Source of the DNA: JANQSS01 sp965249735
GTDB lineage: Bacteria > Bacteroidota > Bacteroidia > Chitinophagales > Saprospiraceae
Reading direction: 5' to 3'
Assembly (NCBI GenBank): GCA_965249735.1
Contig: CBDFMS010000018.1
Location: 119,167 to 183,166, forward strand
Length of the DNA stretch: 64,000 bases
Shown here: one piece after another, positions 63,691 through 64,000 of the stretch
Position numbering within the stretch: position 1 is the stretch's first letter
Layout of the letters: each line of letters starts with the position of its first letter
The notes under the pieces: model-generated
What the model saw: only the letters and a program-made list of their open reading frames with translations
Told to the model about the DNA's origin: nothing
Databases searched by the model: none
Made by a program: the position numbers and the translations under genes

Positions 63691-63781
63691 AAATCTAAAA
63701 TCGCATTTCGCCTATCTCATTTCTTAAATCCCCAAAACTTTGATTTAAGAAATTAGATAGGCGAAATGCGATTTTAGATTT
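63691..63781. repeat. 40-bp inverted repeat
   Basis: Arms 63691-63730 and 63742-63781 (core AATCGCATTTCGCCTATCT) differ at one position, loop 11 bases. Directly after hemB. Confidence 0.88.
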
Positions 63782-63794
63782 AAGGGCAATAAAA

Positions 63795-63825
63795 AAAGCC
63801 CACGGAACGATGTCCCGTGGGCTTT
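63795..63825 (-). terminator. Terminator for the minus-strand gene at the window end
   Basis: AAAGCCCACGG / CCGTGGGCTTT stem; on the minus strand it is followed by a run of seven T, on the plus strand only by TTTGT. Confidence 0.85.
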
Positions 63826-63842
63826 GTAATCAAATTTTTGTT

Positions 63843-64000
63843 TTAAGAGCCTTTAAATAGGCTACCCATTTGCTTCGTCAGCCATGCATCAAAAGATAAA
63901 TACCGATCACGCCAACGGCGATCATGATAATGGGTAGGAAGGAATCCAATCCGCTTTTTTTGCGGACGGCAGCGCCTTCGTTTGAATAGTGTATAGTAGT
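63843..64000 (-). CDS. C-terminal end of a small membrane protein (partial, possible frameshift)
   Basis: Reading inward from the window edge on the minus strand gives TTIHYSNEGAAVRKKSGLDS then FLPIIMIAVGVIGIYLLMHG and a TGA at 63878-63880. In the next frame the sequence continues WLTKQMGSLFKGS to a TAA at 63843-63845, right before the terminator, so a single indel near 63882 is likely. One membrane helix; family not recognised. Confidence 0.5.
   Translation of the reverse strand, partial: YYTLFKRRRCRPQKKRIGFLPTHYHDRRWRDRYLSFDAWLTKQMGSLFKGS

Overview
The window looks like AT-rich Bacteroidota chromosome, probably Saprospiria-like. The evidence is a 1042-residue TonB-dependent receptor with a carboxypeptidase-like N-domain, a secreted endonuclease I with a type-IX-like C-terminal tail, a PafA-type phosphatase, DUF4159 and DUF4197 proteins, almost no Shine-Dalgarno sequences, and TAnnTTTG-type -7 boxes ahead of several genes. 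Species cannot be fixed from sequence alone.

Region 1 (1-37.4 kb) is an orderly housekeeping segment with intact reading frames: the 3' end of ggt, a 430-bp minisatellite, DUF4159-rsmE, rseP-hscB, two tRNA-Leu genes, yjbQ converging on acetoacetyl-CoA synthetase, a biotin carboxylase, an S24/LexA-like regulator, tpiA, ppk1-purB, a third tRNA-Leu, a BASS transporter, a TrpF-like protein, the TonB receptor, an endonuclease I-acyltransferase pair, an Xre-RES toxin-antitoxin pair with a perfect operator-like inverted repeat, an EI24/CysZ protein, glgB plus a GH31 glucosidase (glycogen/alpha-glucan turnover), a TRAP permease pair without a binding protein, ohr, pafA, and a tightly packed msbA-like/membrane protein/murB/sulfotransferase cluster. 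Its intergenic DNA is simple, with direct tandem repeats only.

Region 2 (37.4-38.6 kb) is a boundary. It holds a broken tRNA-Arg copy carrying a 20-bp palindrome, an intact tRNA-Arg(TCG), and a tyrosine integrase that stops before its catalytic domain.

Region 3 (38.6-64 kb) has a different style. Nearly every intergenic gap is filled with long, often nested palindromes and MITE-like elements, several with visible target-site duplications. Genes are DinB-like, a GH13 alpha-amylase lipoprotein, a second lipoprotein, ndk, an NrnA-like DHH phosphoesterase, an FKBP isomerase, prfB (with the classic programmed frameshift), a Uma2-like nuclease, an AsmA protein, an AAA-ATPase/PD-(D/E)XK protein, recQ, a transglutaminase-like protein, an esterase-like lipoprotein, a DUF4197 protein and hemB. 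From 39.0 to 48.2 kb, and again in hemB and the last gene, reading frames are repeatedly broken by single-base indels although the encoded protein is otherwise well preserved. Because prfB, ndk and hemB are normally essential or near-essential, uncorrected read errors are more likely than gene decay. The change of style at the integrase fragment means a mobile-island boundary or a contig mis-join must both be considered. No clear novel multi-gene system was found; the most interesting material is the nested palindromic mobile elements.
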